Source: Nostoc sp. CMAA1605 (GTDB taxonomy: Bacteria > Cyanobacteriota > Cyanobacteriia > Cyanobacteriales > Nostocaceae). Taken from it: a stretch of DNA of 64,000 bases. Location: assembly GCF_021596505.1 (NCBI RefSeq), contig NZ_PJIZ01000003.1:83608-147607 (forward strand). Direction: 5' to 3'. Position numbers and translations under genes: made by a program. This document shows positions 19,702 to 27,946 of this stretch, piece by piece. The first letter of the stretch is position 1. The number at the start of each line of letters is the position of its first letter. The notes below the pieces were generated by a model. It worked only from the letters and a program-made list of their open reading frames with translations, searched no databases and was not told the DNA's origin.

Positions 19702-21153
19702 TCAACTGCGGGAGATTTCATCCAGTAGAGTACCATCTGAGGCGACTAATTGAATTTGCAATGGCATTTGTCCGGCGGCGTGGGTGGAACAACTTAAGCA
19801 GGGGTCAAAAGCACGTATTCCAGCTTCGACACGATTTAGCATTCCTTCTGGGATTTCCGTACCTTGAATAAAATGTTTGGCAATTTGGGCGACTGTGCGA
19901 TTCATCGCTAGATTATTTTGACCTGTAGCGATGATTAAATTGACCTTTTGCATCAGTCCGTTTTCATCAACTTGATAATGATGGAATAATGTCCCTCGCG
20001 GTGCTTCACTTACGCCAACACCTTCTAATTGATTGACACCAGCTTCCGCACGTAATCGATTTGATAATATATCTGGATGATCTAAAAAGATTTCGACGTA
20101 TTCAATACAAGCAATAATTTCAATTAAACGGGCATAGTGATAGAAAAATGATGATGTGACAGCACCTTGTGCGAGTTGACGAAATATCTGTAATTCTTGA
20201 TCTGCTAACGGTGTCCCAATAGAACTGCAAATATTTAAACGTGCTAGCGGCCCTACACGATACATTCCACTATCTAAACCGCTATGACTATTATTCTCTG
20301 GATATCCCAAGGGACGATAATAGGGTGATTTTAAGTAAGAATCTGGTTGAACAACTTCCCCAATAAACTCTTGATAGTTTGTGGGGTCAAGTTTATCAGC
20401 AATAATATTACCGTTACTATCAACAAAGCGAATATAGCCATCGTAGGTTTCCCATAAGCCATCAGGAGTTACTAAACCCATAAATAAACTAGGGAAATTA
20501 CCGAAGGTTTGTACTTCTTTTTGATAGTCTTGCAAAAGGTTCTTGAATTTATCTAAAGCATTGAGAGTAGTTGCTTTAGCTTCGGGGATGCGTTGTTGAA
20601 TGTGGGTGCGGGCTTCTGGTGTGAGGGGTTCTCTGACTCCTCCAGGAACAGCCCAAGCTGGGTGGATTTTTGCGCCTCCCAATAATTCAATAATTTCTTG
20701 ACCAAATTGACGCAGGCGAATACCACCACGGGCTAATTCTGGTTCGGCGGCGATGAGTCCAAAAACATTGCGTTTAGCAGGGTCACTATCCATACCCAGC
20801 AATAAATCTGGGGCGGTAAGGTGAAAGAAACTCAAAGCATGGGATTGAATAATTTGCCCCCAATTCATCAACCGCCGGAGTTTAGCAGCGACGGGAGGTA
20901 TAGTAACAGATAAAATGCGATCGCCTGCTTTAGCTGAAGCCAATAAGTGACTAACTGGACAAATACCACACACACGCGCCGTAATTCCTGGCATTTCCCA
21001 TAAAGGACGACCTTCGCAAAACTTTTCAAATCCGCGAAACTCAGTCACATGAAACCGAGCATCGCTAACCTGTCCAGTATCATCTAAGAAAATACTAATT
21101 TTGGCGTGACCTTCAATCCGGGTAACGGGATCAATAACAATTCTTTTAGGCAT
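19702..21153 (-). CDS. hoxH: Bidirectional NiFe hydrogenase large subunit HoxH
   Basis: 483 residues, cytosolic. It carries the Ni-Fe(CN)2CO centre that interconverts H2 and protons. N-terminal ligands lie in [10 protein letters not shown] (Cys62, Cys65) and C-terminal ones in DPCLSCSTH (Cys452, Cys455). After His458 about 25 residues remain ([16 protein letters not shown] onward); this tail is removed by HoxW once nickel is in place. The protein pairs with HoxY. It is the last gene of the minus-strand hox cluster. Its ATG directly abuts a heptamer array (upstream CCCCAATCCCT), so there is no Shine-Dalgarno sequence. Confidence 0.97.
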   Translation of the reverse strand: MPKRIVIDPVTRIEGHAKISIFLDDTGQVSDARFHVTEFRGFEKFCEGRPLWEMPGITARVCGICPVSHLLASAKAGDRILSVTIPPVAAKLRRLMNWGQIIQSHALSFFHLTAPDLLLGMDSDPAKRNVFGLIAAEPELARGGIRLRQFGQEIIELLGGAKIHPAWAVPGGVREPLTPEARTHIQQRIPEAKATTLNALDKFKNLLQDYQKEVQTFGNFPSLFMGLVTPDGLWETYDGYIRFVDSNGNIIADKLDPTNYQEFIGEVVQPDSYLKSPYYRPLGYPENNSHSGLDSGMYRVGPLARLNICSSIGTPLADQELQIFRQLAQGAVTSSFFYHYARLIEIIACIEYVEIFLDHPDILSNRLRAEAGVNQLEGVGVSEAPRGTLFHHYQVDENGLMQKVNLIIATGQNNLAMNRTVAQIAKHFIQGTEIPEGMLNRVEAGIRAFDPCLSCSTHAAGQMPLQIQLVASDGTLLDEISRS

Positions 21154-21155
21154 AG

Positions 21156-21390
21156 GGATTGGGGATTGGGGACTGGGGATTGGGGATTGGGGACTGGGGA
21201 TTGGGGACTGGGGACTGGGGATTGGGACTGGGGACTGGGGACTGGGGACTGGGGACTGGGGACTGGGGACTAGGACAAGGTAGACAAGGGAGTATTTATT
21301 TCTCTCTCATCACTCATTACTCATTACTCATCACTCATTACTCATTACTCATTACTCATTACTCATCACTCAGCACTCATCACTCAGCAC
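21156..21390. repeat. STRR arrays between the CBS gene and hoxH
   Basis: Two arrays back to back: GGGGACT/GGGGATT heptamers (21156-21270) and ACTCATT/ACTCATC heptamers (21308-21390). Together they occupy essentially the whole gap, leaving no independent leader for hoxH. Confidence 0.95.
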
Positions 21391-21392
21391 TC

Positions 21393-22007
21393 CTAAAGAT
21401 CATAAAGTCGAGCCTCTAAGGCTTCTGGGTATTCATCGCAGTAGTCTTCAAAAGCTGTTTTGTGAATCTTTTCGGCTTTTTGGTGAGCGATTTCTGATTG
21501 CAGTTCTTCTACGACATCCCAAGCGGCGGCGCACTCTTCAGAACGGACACCTTTCTGTTCACAAACGACGCGGGCTTTTGTAATTTCATCTTGTAATTGT
21601 TGTTCTAAAACTACTGTTCGGGGTAGTTCCAAAAAGTTACTGTTAGCCAAAATGTCAGTCAGGGAAATGATGCCCAATAACCCACCTTGAATCACGGGCG
21701 CTCTATGTAAATGATAATCAGCGAATAATCTGGCTACGTACTCTAAACCCAAATCTGGATTGATGGCGATACAAGGTTTAGTCATGACTTCGTAGACACG
21801 AACTTTACCAGGATCTTTACCATAAGCAATCACTTTATAAACAATATCGCTCTCGCTAATAATGCCGTAAGCGTCTTGTTCATGACGACGATCTACAATT
21901 AAAGCCCGCCAGTCCCTAGCGCGCATTAATTTCACAGCGTCGGCTACAGTAGCAGAACTGCGGATAGTCGCCACATCTTTTGTCATCACATCTGCTGCTT
22001 TTAACAT
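21393..22007 (-). CDS. CBS-domain protein of the hox cluster
   Basis: 204 residues. Two CBS motifs form one Bateman module: [21 protein letters not shown] with [16 protein letters not shown], then [21 protein letters not shown] with [16 protein letters not shown] helical tail of about 70 residues follows ([18 protein letters not shown], rich in charge). Such modules bind adenine nucleotides and act as energy sensors. It sits between hoxY and hoxH on the same strand, the position I recall for an orf in A. variabilis hox. A good GAGGTAATTT ribosome site precedes ATG 22007. A role in regulating the hydrogenase is inferred only from position. Confidence 0.88.
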   Translation of the reverse strand: MLKAADVMTKDVATIRSSATVADAVKLMRARDWRALIVDRRHEQDAYGIISESDIVYKVIAYGKDPGKVRVYEVMTKPCIAINPDLGLEYVARLFADYHLHRAPVIQGGLLGIISLTDILANSNFLELPRTVVLEQQLQDEITKARVVCEQKGVRSEECAAAWDVVEELQSEIAHQKAEKIHKTAFEDYCDEYPEALEARLYDL

Positions 22008-22020
22008 AAATTACCTCGGT

Positions 22021-22106
22021 TGGGGGGATTGGGGACTGGGGATTGGGGACACTTCGGCAAGCTCAGTGCATCGCTGGGGACTGGGGATTGGGGACTGGGA
22101 CAAGGG
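22021..22106. repeat. STRR array interrupted by a GC-rich insert
   Basis: GGGGATT/GGGGACT units upstream of the CBS gene are interrupted at about 22051-22074 by ACTTCGGCAAGCTCAGTGC-type sequence, after which the heptamers resume. Confidence 0.85.
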
Positions 22107-22160
22107 AGACAAGGGAGAAAATTCTATGCCCAATGCCCTATGCCCTATGCCCAATTACAA

Positions 22161-22705
22161 TTACCCAAATTTAATTAAGTCGCGTCCTTCTAGATGTGGT
22201 TTTTCTCCGCGCAATAGTGGTTCTAGGGCGGCGCGGATGCGTGTAGCTGAGGGTGGACAACCAGGTAAATAAATATCTACTGGTACTATTGTGTGTACTG
22301 GTGTCACTTGATCTAGTAATGGGGGACAATGCCGGGTTCGTGGGGAATTTGCGGTTTTAGATCAACTGCTTGGATGTAAGAACGCTGTAAAACTGGTTCA
22401 GCACTACCCAAAGGGTTGCGTAAGGCGGTGACGTTACCGGTTACAGCACAATCACCAAAGGAAATTAATATTTGAGAACGTTCCCTGACGATCTGGATAG
22501 TTTCCAGGTGTTCTTCATTAGCGATCGCACCTTCGACTAATACCACATCCACATACTCTGGATATTTTTTAATATCTGCAAACGGACTAAACACTACATC
22601 TGCTTGGGCGGCTAAGTCAATCAGCCATTCGTCTAAATCCAAAAAGGACATATGACAACCAGAACATCCGCCTAACCATACTGTTGCTAATTTCAAACGA
22701 GACAT
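22161..22705 (-). pseudogene. hoxY: Bidirectional hydrogenase small subunit HoxY, frameshifted
   Basis: From ATG 22705 the frame reads [20 protein letters not shown] and continues to HEPGIVPHY, then stops at 22313 after 130 residues. In the next frame the family's C-terminus follows directly: [36 protein letters not shown], ending DLIKFG at 22161. One C is missing from a C5 run (G5 on the plus strand, 22321-22325); restored length is 181 residues. HoxY holds the proximal 4Fe-4S cluster through Cys14, Cys17, Cys86 and Cys150; the last is lost in the truncated product. Unless this is a base-calling error or is corrected by slippage, the hydrogenase dimer should be inactive. A longer frame upstream of ATG 22705 is only translated repeat DNA. 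Confidence 0.9.
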
Positions 22706-22710
22706 AATTT

Positions 22711-22945
22711 TTGGGGATTGGGGATTGGGGATTGGGGACTGGGGATTGGGGATTGGGGATTGGGGATTGGGGATTGGGGATTGGGGACTGGGGATTGGGG
22801 ATTGGGGATTGGGAGACAAGGTAGAATTTATTTCTCTCTTAGCACTCACTACTCAGCACTCACTACTCAGCACCCAGCACTCACTACTCATTACTCATTA
22901 CTCATTACTCATTACTCATTACTCATTACTCAGCACTCATCACTC
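22711..22945. repeat. STRR arrays between the DUF3122 gene and hoxY
   Basis: GGGGATT/GGGGACT heptamers (22711-22812) followed by ACTCATT/ACTCAGC heptamers (22831-22945). The second array runs into the 3' end of the DUF3122 gene and encodes its last five residues and stop. Confidence 0.95.
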
Positions 22946-23519
22946 TCTGCCATTCTTGGAGGATAAAGTGGGGGACGTTGATGTCGATGGAGCGATCGCC
23001 AGGTTGAGGTATGCTCAAAACTAGGGGTTCTGTTGGTAATTTGGACAAGATGTCTTGAAAGTCATATTGACCAATAGTGGGGGCTGGTGCTTCTTCTAAG
23101 AAAACATCAGCAGCTTTGAAGACTTTGCCTGTAGCAGTGGTGATTTTTAAAGGTTGGGGATGAATCAGTTCAGCAGAACCGGGAAATCCTACCAGCCGTA
23201 AATTTAAAGTTTGTCCTTGACCTGGATAAACTTGTTTAAATAGAACAACTTGCCAAGTCTTTCCTAATTGATCAGCTAATCTTGTTTGTGAGCGATAGAG
23301 AGTTTCTGCTGATGCTGTTTCTCGTTTTTCAATAGACGCAATAACTGTTTCGGTATATAGACTTCCTAAACCAAAAAACATAATCATTGTGACTATCGCT
23401 AACAATAGCAGCCACCAAAAAATACTTTTGAAGGAAGTCGCAGACAAACACATCGAGAACGGAGAAACATTTTTCCGCCCCTGTTTCCTCCTATTCACTT
23501 TTCGACTCACTTTCGCCAT
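22926..23519 (-). CDS. DUF3122-like membrane-anchored protein of the hox cluster
   Basis: 197 residues from ATG 23519, chosen because AGGAGGTGA lies just upstream (an in-frame GTG start at 23528 overlaps that site). A basic N-terminal stretch ([14 protein letters not shown]) is followed by one membrane helix at about 30-52 ([20 protein letters not shown]) and an extracytoplasmic beta-rich domain ([40 protein letters not shown]). This resembles the cyanobacterial DUF3122 family, function unknown. It lies between hoxU and hoxY, matching an orf I recall from A. variabilis. It may tie the complex to the membrane, but this is speculation. The last residues VMSAE come from an adjacent heptamer array. 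Confidence 0.75.
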   Translation of the reverse strand: MAKVSRKVNRRKQGRKNVSPFSMCLSATSFKSIFWWLLLLAIVTMIMFFGLGSLYTETVIASIEKRETASAETLYRSQTRLADQLGKTWQVVLFKQVYPGQGQTLNLRLVGFPGSAELIHPQPLKITTATGKVFKAADVFLEEAPAPTIGQYDFQDILSKLPTEPLVLSIPQPGDRSIDINVPHFILQEWQRVMSAE

Positions 23520-23652
23520 CAGATTCACCTCCTAATTTCGGGAATAGGGATTGGGAATTGGGCATGGGGCATGGGGTATCGGGAATTAGAAATACTGTCT
23601 ACCTTGTCTACCTTGTCCCAATCCCCAGTCCCCAGTCCCCAATCCCTATTCC

Positions 23653-24369
23653 CTAAAAATTCCATTGCTGCTTTTCTCGTGCGGTAACTAGGAAATCGAG
23701 TTTGGCGCGATCGCGTTTCATTTCGCCGACGCTAGAACCTTGATAAAATAGCGCGCCTGTGGGGCAAGCATTGACACATTTACCGCAAGAGGTGCAAGTT
23801 TGGGATGTTCCCCAAGGTTGGCTTAAGTCGGTAATGACGTGGGATTTTGTCCCTCTCCCTGCCATATCCCAAGTATGCGCGCCTTCAATCTCGTCACATA
23901 CACGGATACAACGGGTGCAAAGAACACAACGATTATGGTCTATACCGTAGCGGTCATGAGATAAATCAACTTTGCGATCGGGGAAATGATAGTCTAAACG
24001 CACATGATCCATACCCATTTCAATCGCTAGGTCTTGTAATTCACAGTTGCCGTTAGCCACACATACTGAGCATATATGATTACCTTCAGCAAAGAGCATT
24101 TCTATAATCGTGCGACGATAACTTTGTAGGCGATCGCTATTAGTTACTACTTCCATACCTTCAGTAACTTTTGTCACACAAGCCGGAAGTAACTTATTCA
24201 TCCCAGCGATTTCTACCAAACACAACCGACAAGCCCCCACATCCCCCACGCCTTCTAAATGACACAATGTAGGAATATGAACACCCGCTTCTTGCGCCGC
24301 TTGTAGTACCGTTTCCTCCTCACGCGCACTGACTAATTGACCATCAATTGTTAAAGTTTTTACAGTCAC
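23653..24369 (-). CDS. hoxU: Bidirectional hydrogenase diaphorase subunit HoxU
   Basis: 238 residues, GTG start at 24369 with GGAG nine bases before it. It is an iron-sulfur relay subunit homologous to the N-terminal third of complex I NuoG. Visible sites: a 2Fe-2S ferredoxin-like domain (CHLEGVGDVGACRLC and ACVTKV), the His-Cys3 4Fe-4S segment (NHICSVCVANGNCELQ), and two 4Fe-4S motifs (CVLCTRCIRVCDE; CTSCGKCVNACPTGALF). All cysteines are present. It passes electrons between HoxF and HoxY. Same strand and order as hoxF upstream. Confidence 0.96.
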   Translation of the reverse strand: MTVKTLTIDGQLVSAREEETVLQAAQEAGVHIPTLCHLEGVGDVGACRLCLVEIAGMNKLLPACVTKVTEGMEVVTNSDRLQSYRRTIIEMLFAEGNHICSVCVANGNCELQDLAIEMGMDHVRLDYHFPDRKVDLSHDRYGIDHNRCVLCTRCIRVCDEIEGAHTWDMAGRGTKSHVITDLSQPWGTSQTCTSCGKCVNACPTGALFYQGSSVGEMKRDRAKLDFLVTAREKQQWNF

Positions 24370-24392
24370 GTTGCATTACTCCGAATTTATAG

Positions 24393-24560
24393 TTACTGGG
24401 GGTTGGGGACTGGGGGTTGGGGACTGGGGACTAGGGATTGGGGACTGGGGACTGGGGATTGGGACAAGGTAGAATTTATTTCTCTCTTAGCACTCACTAC
24501 TCAGCACTCACTACTCAGCACTCAGCACTCAGCACTCATCACTCACTACTCAGCACTCAT
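24393..24560. repeat. STRR arrays between hoxF and hoxU
   Basis: GGGGACT/GGGGGTT heptamers (24397-24460) followed by ACTCAGC/ACTCACT heptamers (24488-24560). The latter encode the hoxF stop codon and its last residues (MSAE). Confidence 0.95.
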
Positions 24561-26153
24561 CAACGCCAAATACTCATCATGAAAATAGCGCAAGGTACTA
24601 AATACGGGGTTGGGTGCAGACTGGCCTAAACCGCATAAACTGGTGTTTTTCACCATGTCACACAGTTCTTCTAGGAGTTGTAAATCAGCGCGTGATGCTT
24701 TCCCTTCGCTAATCTTGGTTAATAATCGATGTAACTGCACAGTCCCGACTCGGCAAGGAATGCACTTACCGCAGGATTCATCCATGCAAAATTCCATAAA
24801 GAAGCGGGCGACATCTACCATGTTGGTAGTTTGATCCATGACAATCATCCCGCCAGAACCCATCATTGAACCTAAGCTAGCTAAGGACTCATAATCTACA
24901 GGTGTATCAAAAGCGGAGGCGGGAATACATCCCCCAGAAGGGCCACCTGTTTGTACTGCTTTCGCTGTACCACCATCAGGAACACCACCACCCATTTTTT
25001 CTACTATTTCTCGGAGAGAAGTTCCCATTGGCACTTCGATTAGTCCTGTGTTGCGGATTTTGCCAGCGAGCGCAAATACTTTTGTACCTTTGCTTTTACC
25101 AGTACCGATACTAGCAAACCACTCAGCACCTTTACGGATAATAGGGGCAATATTTGCAAAGGTTTCTACGTTATTAATTAAGGTGGGATGTCCCCATAAA
25201 CCAGATTCAGCCGGATAGGGGGGGCGGGGATGAGGGACACCGCGCTTACCTTCGATAGAAGCCATCAGAGCCGTTTCTTCACCGCAAACATAAGCTCCTG
25301 CACCGATGCGGATATCTATTTTAAAATCAAAGGGAGAATCAAAGATTTTACTCCCTAAAATACCTAAACGTTGGGCTTGATTAATGGCAGTTTGTAAGCG
25401 TTTGATGGCGGTGGGATATTCTGCCCGCACATAAATATAACCTTGACTTGCACCTACAGCATAGCCTGCGATCGCCATTCCCTCTAACACCCGATGGGGA
25501 TCACTCTCCAACACACTCCTATCCATAAACGCACCAGGATCTCCCTCATCGGCGTTACAGATCACAAATTTGCGCTCACCTTTAGCTTTAGCCACCGTCG
25601 CCCATTTCAACCCTGTGGGATAACCAGCACCACCACGTCCCCGTAAACCACTGCGGCTAATGGTATCCACCACTTCAACCGATGTCAGATCCCGCAGCAC
25701 ATGATAAAGAGCCTGATAACCACCGGTGGCAATGTAAGATTGAATCCTTTCTGGATCTACTTTGCCACTGTTTTCTAAGACTATCGGCATCTGGGATGTA
25801 AAAAATGGTTGGTCTAGTTTTACTACCGATAGGTTAGACTCTTTACCTTTGAGAGTCTCTATAATGGCTGGTGCATCTTCAGGTGTCACCTTCTCATAGA
25901 GAATTTCTTGAGTCTCTACACCGACTCTTTCCACTTCTACTAAAGGCCCCTGACAGCACAAACGCATACAACCAACACCAGAAACTTGCACCTCTTGTTC
26001 CCAGCCTTCTGCTTTCACCACCGCCTCTAGTTGTTGTTTTACAGCTTGTGAGTTAGCAGAAAGACATCCAGCCGCCGTACAACAACGAATTTGTATTGCT
26101 TTAGCTTGAGAACGTTCTTGTCGAGATATTTCTAATAATTCATTTAGTTCCAT
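24546..26153 (-). CDS. hoxF: Bidirectional hydrogenase diaphorase subunit HoxF
   Basis: 535 residues. It holds the NAD(P)H and FMN sites of the diaphorase, homologous to complex I NuoF with an added NuoE-like domain. Residues about 18-105 form the thioredoxin-like 2Fe-2S domain ([20 protein letters not shown]). The NuoF part shows [16 protein letters not shown] (FMN/NADH loop), [19 protein letters not shown], and the 4Fe-4S ligand motif [13 protein letters not shown] with a later Cys in NTSLCGLG. All key residues are present. The final residues LALMSAE and the stop lie partly in a heptamer array, so the tail differs from a typical HoxF end. It follows hoxE with a 78-base gap. Confidence 0.97.
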   Translation of the reverse strand: MELNELLEISRQERSQAKAIQIRCCTAAGCLSANSQAVKQQLEAVVKAEGWEQEVQVSGVGCMRLCCQGPLVEVERVGVETQEILYEKVTPEDAPAIIETLKGKESNLSVVKLDQPFFTSQMPIVLENSGKVDPERIQSYIATGGYQALYHVLRDLTSVEVVDTISRSGLRGRGGAGYPTGLKWATVAKAKGERKFVICNADEGDPGAFMDRSVLESDPHRVLEGMAIAGYAVGASQGYIYVRAEYPTAIKRLQTAINQAQRLGILGSKIFDSPFDFKIDIRIGAGAYVCGEETALMASIEGKRGVPHPRPPYPAESGLWGHPTLINNVETFANIAPIIRKGAEWFASIGTGKSKGTKVFALAGKIRNTGLIEVPMGTSLREIVEKMGGGVPDGGTAKAVQTGGPSGGCIPASAFDTPVDYESLASLGSMMGSGGMIVMDQTTNMVDVARFFMEFCMDESCGKCIPCRVGTVQLHRLLTKISEGKASRADLQLLEELCDMVKNTSLCGLGQSAPNPVFSTLRYFHDEYLALMSAE

Positions 26154-26231
26154 GTTTTATACCAAATTCTTATATGCCACATACCCCTAATAACAATTCA
26201 AAATTTACCTTTTGCCTTTTGCCTTTTTCCT

Positions 26232-26738
26232 TTATGTTCTTCCCATCCACTCTTGTACACGTTCGGTTACAGATTCAGGGGTTTGATTCCCTAAAACTTT
26301 GTTATCAAACACTACTGCCGGTGCAATTCCACAAGCACCCAAACAGCGTGCTGTCATTAGTGATAACTGACCATCAGCAGTGGTTTCTCCAGCATGGATA
26401 TGAGTTAACTGCTCTAGATTCGACAAAATTGCTGGTGCGCCTTTGACGTAACAAGCTGTACCCGTACACACCACACAACTATGAACGCCTTGTGGTGCTA
26501 AAGAAAACAGATGATAAAAAGTGGCTACACCATAGACTCGACTTGGCGGTAATTTTAGACTATGGGCGATATACAGCAATAAATCGTTCTCTAGGTAGCT
26601 AAAGAGTTCTTGCGCCTTGTGGAGAATTTCAATTAGTGCATCTTGTTGATATTGATGACGCTTAATCGTTGCGTCTAGCATCTTCAAGCGTTTATCTCCA
26701 CTCGGATGAGTCTGATTTGGTGGTAATGTGGTTGTCAT
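26232..26738 (-). CDS. hoxE: Bidirectional hydrogenase diaphorase subunit HoxE
   Basis: 168 residues from ATG 26738 (MTTTLPPNQTH). The frame extends upstream only through translated repeat DNA, so this start is preferred. It is a NuoE-like thioredoxin-fold protein with a 2Fe-2S cluster held by CTGTAC (two Cys) and ARCLGACGIAP (two Cys). It is thought to bridge the diaphorase to electron carriers. First gene of the hox cluster; the array CCCCAATCC sits directly before the start and no Shine-Dalgarno sequence is seen. Confidence 0.95.
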   Translation of the reverse strand: MTTTLPPNQTHPSGDKRLKMLDATIKRHQYQQDALIEILHKAQELFSYLENDLLLYIAHSLKLPPSRVYGVATFYHLFSLAPQGVHSCVVCTGTACYVKGAPAILSNLEQLTHIHAGETTADGQLSLMTARCLGACGIAPAVVFDNKVLGNQTPESVTERVQEWMGRT

Positions 26739-26740
26739 TT

Positions 26741-26812
26741 TGGGAGGATTGGGGACTGGGGACTGGGGATTAGGGACTGGGGATTGGGGACTGGGGACTG
26801 GGGACTGGGGGT
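26741..26812. repeat. STRR heptamer array upstream of hoxE
   Basis: About ten GGGGACT/GGGGATT units filling most of the gap between the universal stress protein gene and hoxE. Confidence 0.92.
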
Positions 26813-26854
26813 ATTCACTCTTAAAAACCCCCATACCCCTACACCCTCACACCC

Positions 26855-27391
26855 TTAAACCCCTATTACTTGGTTATTATGGGAATCTTCTGTTATGGTT
26901 TCTTGTTCCTTGGCTGGACAATGGACTATGTGAACTGAACAAGGTGCATGATGTAGCACGTAGTTACTGACACTACCTAGAAATAATTCTTTGATTCCGG
27001 CGAAACCTCTGTGTCCCATGACGATTAAATCAGCATTCCAGGTAGTCGCTAATTTACAAATAGTGCGTCCGGGACTACCCATGATTTGGGTAAATTCCGT
27101 AGGTACGTCTGCGGTGTTGGCTTTCGCACTGAAGGATTGCAGCATCTTCATACCTTCATTTTTAAAGCGATCCCATTGTTTTTGATAGATTTCAAAGCTT
27201 TGACCGCTTAATCCTGGATAGTAGTCATAAGTGGATACCATCGGAATGTGAGGACTACCATCTTCTTCTGAAGATAAGACGTGTACTAACAATAATTTAC
27301 CTTGTGTGGCTGTTGCTAAAGCTAATGCTTGCTCAAAAACCTGTTGTCCCATTTCTGAGCGATCCAATGCGACTAAAATATTTTTCAGCAT
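26855..27391 (-). CDS. Universal stress protein (UspA family)
   Basis: 178 residues, cytosolic. The Usp fold is shown by MLKNILVALDRSEMGQQVFE at the start and the ATP-binding signature GHRGFAGIKELFLGSVS (G-2x-G-9x-G-S type) near residue 130. An insertion of about 30 residues (SPHIPMVSTYDYYPGLSG) lies after the second strand. The ATP motif implies a nucleotide-binding Usp. It is upstream of and on the same strand as hoxE, separated by a heptamer array, so it may be co-transcribed with the hydrogenase genes; this is inferred. A GAGGT site precedes the ATG. Confidence 0.92.
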   Translation of the reverse strand: MLKNILVALDRSEMGQQVFEQALALATATQGKLLLVHVLSSEEDGSPHIPMVSTYDYYPGLSGQSFEIYQKQWDRFKNEGMKMLQSFSAKANTADVPTEFTQIMGSPGRTICKLATTWNADLIVMGHRGFAGIKELFLGSVSNYVLHHAPCSVHIVHCPAKEQETITEDSHNNQVIGV

Positions 27392-27549
27392 ATAGACCTC
27401 TGCAAGTAATTTGAATAATAAGGTGTTGGATTGTCAAATTGAGTTTTTATGTTTAGCTGTAGAAAAATAAACAGGACGAGTCTTTTAGTTCTTACCTCCC
27501 TCACACTATATGTTTATAGGACAAGAATTTGAGGAAGTTGTGAAGAAGG

Positions 27550-27740
27550 AAGTAGTAGGGAGTGCTGAGTGCTGAGTGCTGAGTAGGGAGTGCTGAGTGC
27601 TGAGTGCTGAGTAAGGAGTGCTGAGTAAGGAGTGCTGAGTGCTGAGTAAGGAGTGCTGGGTTGAGAAATATTCTATGTCTACCTTGTCTACCTTGTCCCC
27701 AGTCCCCAATCCCCAATCCCCAGTTCCTCAGCACCCATTA
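27550..27740. repeat. STRR arrays in the gap upstream of the kinase block
   Basis: GAGTGCT/GAGTAAG heptamers (27558-27662), then TACCTTG units and CCCCAGT/CCCCAAT heptamers (27675-27725). The rest of the 555-base divergent gap is AT-rich near 27830-27945 and presumably holds the promoter of the hybrid kinase gene. Confidence 0.9.
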
Positions 27741-27946
27741 CTCAGCACTTTTAACATCTGGCTTAAGTCATAATTTTTGACTGAGCGTAGGTCTTACTAA
27801 AGGTTGATAAATATTGATATTTGTAAAAAGTTATTAATAATAGATGGAGATACCATCTAAGATACTTTTACATTACTCACATTAATAGCTTATTTTTCAC
27901 CGATAAAAATATTTTGGGTTAATTAATTATTAAAATTTTATTAAAT

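Noticed and set aside
21159..21419. Frames encoding [19 protein letters not shown] repeats near the hox genes
   Set aside because: Translation of the GGGGATT/GGGGACT arrays; the same peptides appear wherever the array occurs.
22706..22849. N-terminal extension of HoxY ([14 protein letters not shown])
   Set aside because: Repeat DNA in frame; the family start [13 protein letters not shown] follows directly.
26739..26834. N-terminal extension of HoxE ([13 protein letters not shown])
   Set aside because: Repeat DNA in frame; the conserved protein begins at MTTTLPPNQTH.
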